From the NCBI RefSeq assembly GCF_002754375.1, contig NZ_PEFF01000001.1, forward strand, positions 6,155,501 through 6,219,500: DNA of 64,000 bases, read 5' to 3'. The position numbers were made by a program, and so were the translations under genes. Source of the DNA: Variovorax sp. 54 (GTDB lineage Bacteria > Pseudomonadota > Gammaproteobacteria > Burkholderiales > Burkholderiaceae_C). Numbering within the stretch: position 1 is the stretch's first letter; every line of letters begins with the position of its first letter. Below are positions 62,346 to 64,000 of the stretch, piece after piece. A model generated the notes under the pieces. It did no database searches. It was given only the letters and a program-made list of their open reading frames with translations, and was not told the origin of the DNA.

Positions 62346-64000
62346 TCAGGCCTGGCCGGGGGCCGGCCTGTCTTCGACCAGGTCGTCGTCGATGTGCGGA
62401 TCGGCCGGCTGCCCGCGCAGCTTGCGCACCGTGCGCCGTATCCAGTGCTCGATGTCGTCCACGTAGGTGAACACCGCCGGCACCACCAGCAAGCTCAGCA
62501 CCGTGGAGGTGATGAGCCCGCCGATCACCGCCATCGCCATCGGCGAGCGGAAGCTCGAGTCGGCGGCGCCGAAGCCGACGGCAATCGGCAGCATGCCGGC
62601 GCCCATGGCGAGCGTGGTCATGATGATGGGCCGCGCGCGCTTGTGGCACGCGTCGCGCAGCGCGTCCCAGCGGCTCATGCCGTGGTCGCGGCGCGCCACG
62701 ATGGCGTACTCCACCAGAAGAATCGAGTTCTTCGTGGCAATGCCCATCAGCATGATCAGGCCGATCAGCGAGGGCATCGACAGCGCCTTCTGCCCGATCA
62801 GCAAGCCCACGAAGGCGCCGCCCAGTGCGAGCGGCAGCGCGCACAGGATGGTCACCGGGTGCAGGAAGTCCTTGAACAGCAGCACCAGCACGATGTAGAT
62901 GCACAGCACGCCCGTGAGCATCGCCAGGCCGAAGCTGGCGAACAGCTCGGTCATCACTTCGGCGTCGCCCACCTCGGCGATGCGCACGCCGGGCGGCAGC
63001 TTCTGGATCGAGGGCAGGGCCTCGACGGCGGTCTTGGCGTCGCCCAGGCCCACGCCCGACAGCTCGATCTCGAAGTTGACGTTGCGCGAGCGGTCGTAGC
63101 GGTCGATGACGGCCGGGCCGCCTTCCATCGTGAGCGAGGCCACCTGGCTCAGCATGACGGGGCCGCGCGCGCCCGGCACCGACAGGCGCCCGATCAGGTC
63201 GAGGTCTTGCCGCGCCGAGTCTTCGAGCTTCACCACGATCGGCACCTGCCGCTGCGCGAGGTTGAGCTTGGCCAGCGCCTGGTCGTAGTCGCCCAGCGTG
63301 GCCACGCGCAGCGTTTCGGCGATGGCCGAGCTGGTCACGCCCAGGTCGGCGGCGCGTGCGAAGTCGGGGCGCACGGCGATCTCGGGGCGGATCAGGCTCG
63401 CGGTCGAGGTGATGTTGCCCAGGCCGGGAATGGTGCGCAGGTCTTTTTCGACAGCGCTCGCGGCCGCCGACAGCGCCTGCGGGTCTTCGCCCGTGAGCAC
63501 CAGGATGTACTTCTCGCCCGAGCCGCCCAGGCCCACGGTGCTGCGCACACCGGGCAGGGTTTCGAGCGCGGTGCGGATCTCTTTCTCGATCACCTGCTTG
63601 CGCGGCCGGTCGCCGCGCGCATCGAGCTTGATGGTCAGCGTGGCCTTGCGCGTTTCGGGCGTGCCGAAGTTCGCGAACGGGTCGCCGCCCGCGCTGCCAC
63701 CCGCCACCGTGGTGTAGACGCTCTTCACGTGGGCGATCTTCATCAGGCGGTGGCGCGTTTCCTCGGCGGCGGCCGTGGTCTGCGCCAGCGTGGAGCCCGG
63801 CGGCAGCGACAGGTAGACCTGCGTCTGCGAGTTGTCGTCGGCCGGAATGAAGCCGGTCTTGAGCAGCGGGATCATCGCCAGCGAACCGAAGAAGAAGAGG
63901 GTGGCCATCACCATCGTCTTGAAACGGTTGTGCGTGCTCCACGTCACGGCGCGCATGTACCAGCGCAGCCAGCCCGGCTCCTTCTCGGCACCGACGATGG
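62346..64000 (-). CDS. RND efflux pump inner-membrane protein (5' part beyond the window)
   Basis: The C-terminal 550 residues of a hydrophobe/amphiphile efflux (HAE-1) RND permease are visible. They include the second-half GFIPADDNSQTQVYLSLPPGS motif, a large periplasmic loop, and membrane helices with LALGGAFVGLLIGQKALSMPSLIGLIMLMGIATKNSILLVEYA and RPIIMTTLAMGAGMLPIAVGFGA. These match the second half of AcrB-type proteins. The N-terminal half is outside the window. It is convergent to the TonB receptor with 4 bases between. Confidence 0.93.
   Translation of the reverse strand, partial: IVGAEKEPGWLRWYMRAVTWSTHNRFKTMVMATLFFFGSLAMIPLLKTGFIPADDNSQTQVYLSLPPGSTLAQTTAAAEETRHRLMKIAHVKSVYTTVAGGSAGGDPFANFGTPETRKATLTIKLDARGDRPRKQVIEKEIRTALETLPGVRSTVGLGGSGEKYILVLTGEDPQALSAAASAVEKDLRTIPGLGNITSTASLIRPEIAVRPDFARAADLGVTSSAIAETLRVATLGDYDQALAKLNLAQRQVPIVVKLEDSARQDLDLIGRLSVPGARGPVMLSQVASLTMEGGPAVIDRYDRSRNVNFEIELSGVGLGDAKTAVEALPSIQKLPPGVRIAEVGDAEVMTELFASFGLAMLTGVLCIYIVLVLLFKDFLHPVTILCALPLALGGAFVGLLIGQKALSMPSLIGLIMLMGIATKNSILLVEYAIVARRDHGMSRWDALRDACHKRARPIIMTTLAMGAGMLPIAVGFGAADSSFRSPMAMAVIGGLITSTVLSLLVVPAVFTYVDDIEHWIRRTVRKLRGQPADPHIDDDLVEDRPAPGQA

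Overview
The window is GC-rich chromosomal DNA from a betaproteobacterium of the Comamonadaceae, most like Variovorax. The basis is the long one-strand run glyA-nrdR-ribD-ribE-ribBA-ribH-nusB, two Bug-type solute-binding proteins with a complete TctDE/TctCBA set, a bacterial AP2-repeat protein, and a short intergenic repeat of the kind seen in that family. The genus is an inference from protein flavour and gene order. No rRNA, CRISPR array, complete insertion sequence, integrase or phage module was found.

Region 1 (1-10.2 kb, minus strand) is a housekeeping run. A ZTP (pfl) riboswitch lies in the glyA leader. It is followed by glyA, nrdR, the riboflavin genes ribD, ribE, ribBA and ribH, nusB, a PLP aminotransferase, ybgC and the tolQ-tolR-tolA envelope genes. 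Many neighbours share ATGA overlaps. A lytic transglycosylase gene with its own promoter and a leader of about 200 nt lies just upstream.

Region 2 (10.9-27.2 kb) holds a giant AsmA-like DUF748 protein, a DUF349 protein with an RGG-rich linker, mtfA, lpxH, two adjacent cyclophilins (cytoplasmic and exported), a TPR protein, then the plus-strand run cysS, a 3-methyladenine-type glycosylase, accA, tilS, lysC and tRNA-Ser(GCU).

Region 3 (27.2-36.9 kb) is accessory. It contains two small unknown genes, a nucleoside deoxyribosyltransferase-like gene, a NarL/7TM-sensor two-component pair whose genes overlap by 91 nt, a divergent LysR/Bug-protein pair, and a run of a TPR-HTH regulator, a beta-propeller protein, a DUF899 thioredoxin-like protein and a small membrane protein.

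Region 4 (37-45.3 kb) has two metabolic cassettes. One is a luciferase-like monooxygenase followed by two carboxymuconolactone-decarboxylase/AhpD-type proteins. The other is a divergent TetR gene and a four-gene aromatic meta-cleavage operon (flavin hydroxylase, one-domain extradiol dioxygenase, FAH-type hydrolase, FadL-type outer-membrane channel), with two matching operator-like repeats 33 bp apart between them.

Region 5 (45.3-52.7 kb) is rich in regulators: an AP2-repeat protein, a Crp/Fnr protein, a GGDEF-like relic, an AraC regulator, and an OmpR-type regulator whose receiver has lost its phosphoacceptor Asp. Cytochrome c, a lipoprotein, PPK2 and HslR follow.

Region 6 (52.7-64 kb) holds the TctDE-like two-component system divergent from tctC-tctB-tctA, a Fur-box-led sigma factor/FecR/TonB-receptor iron uptake set, and the C-terminal half of an RND efflux pump.
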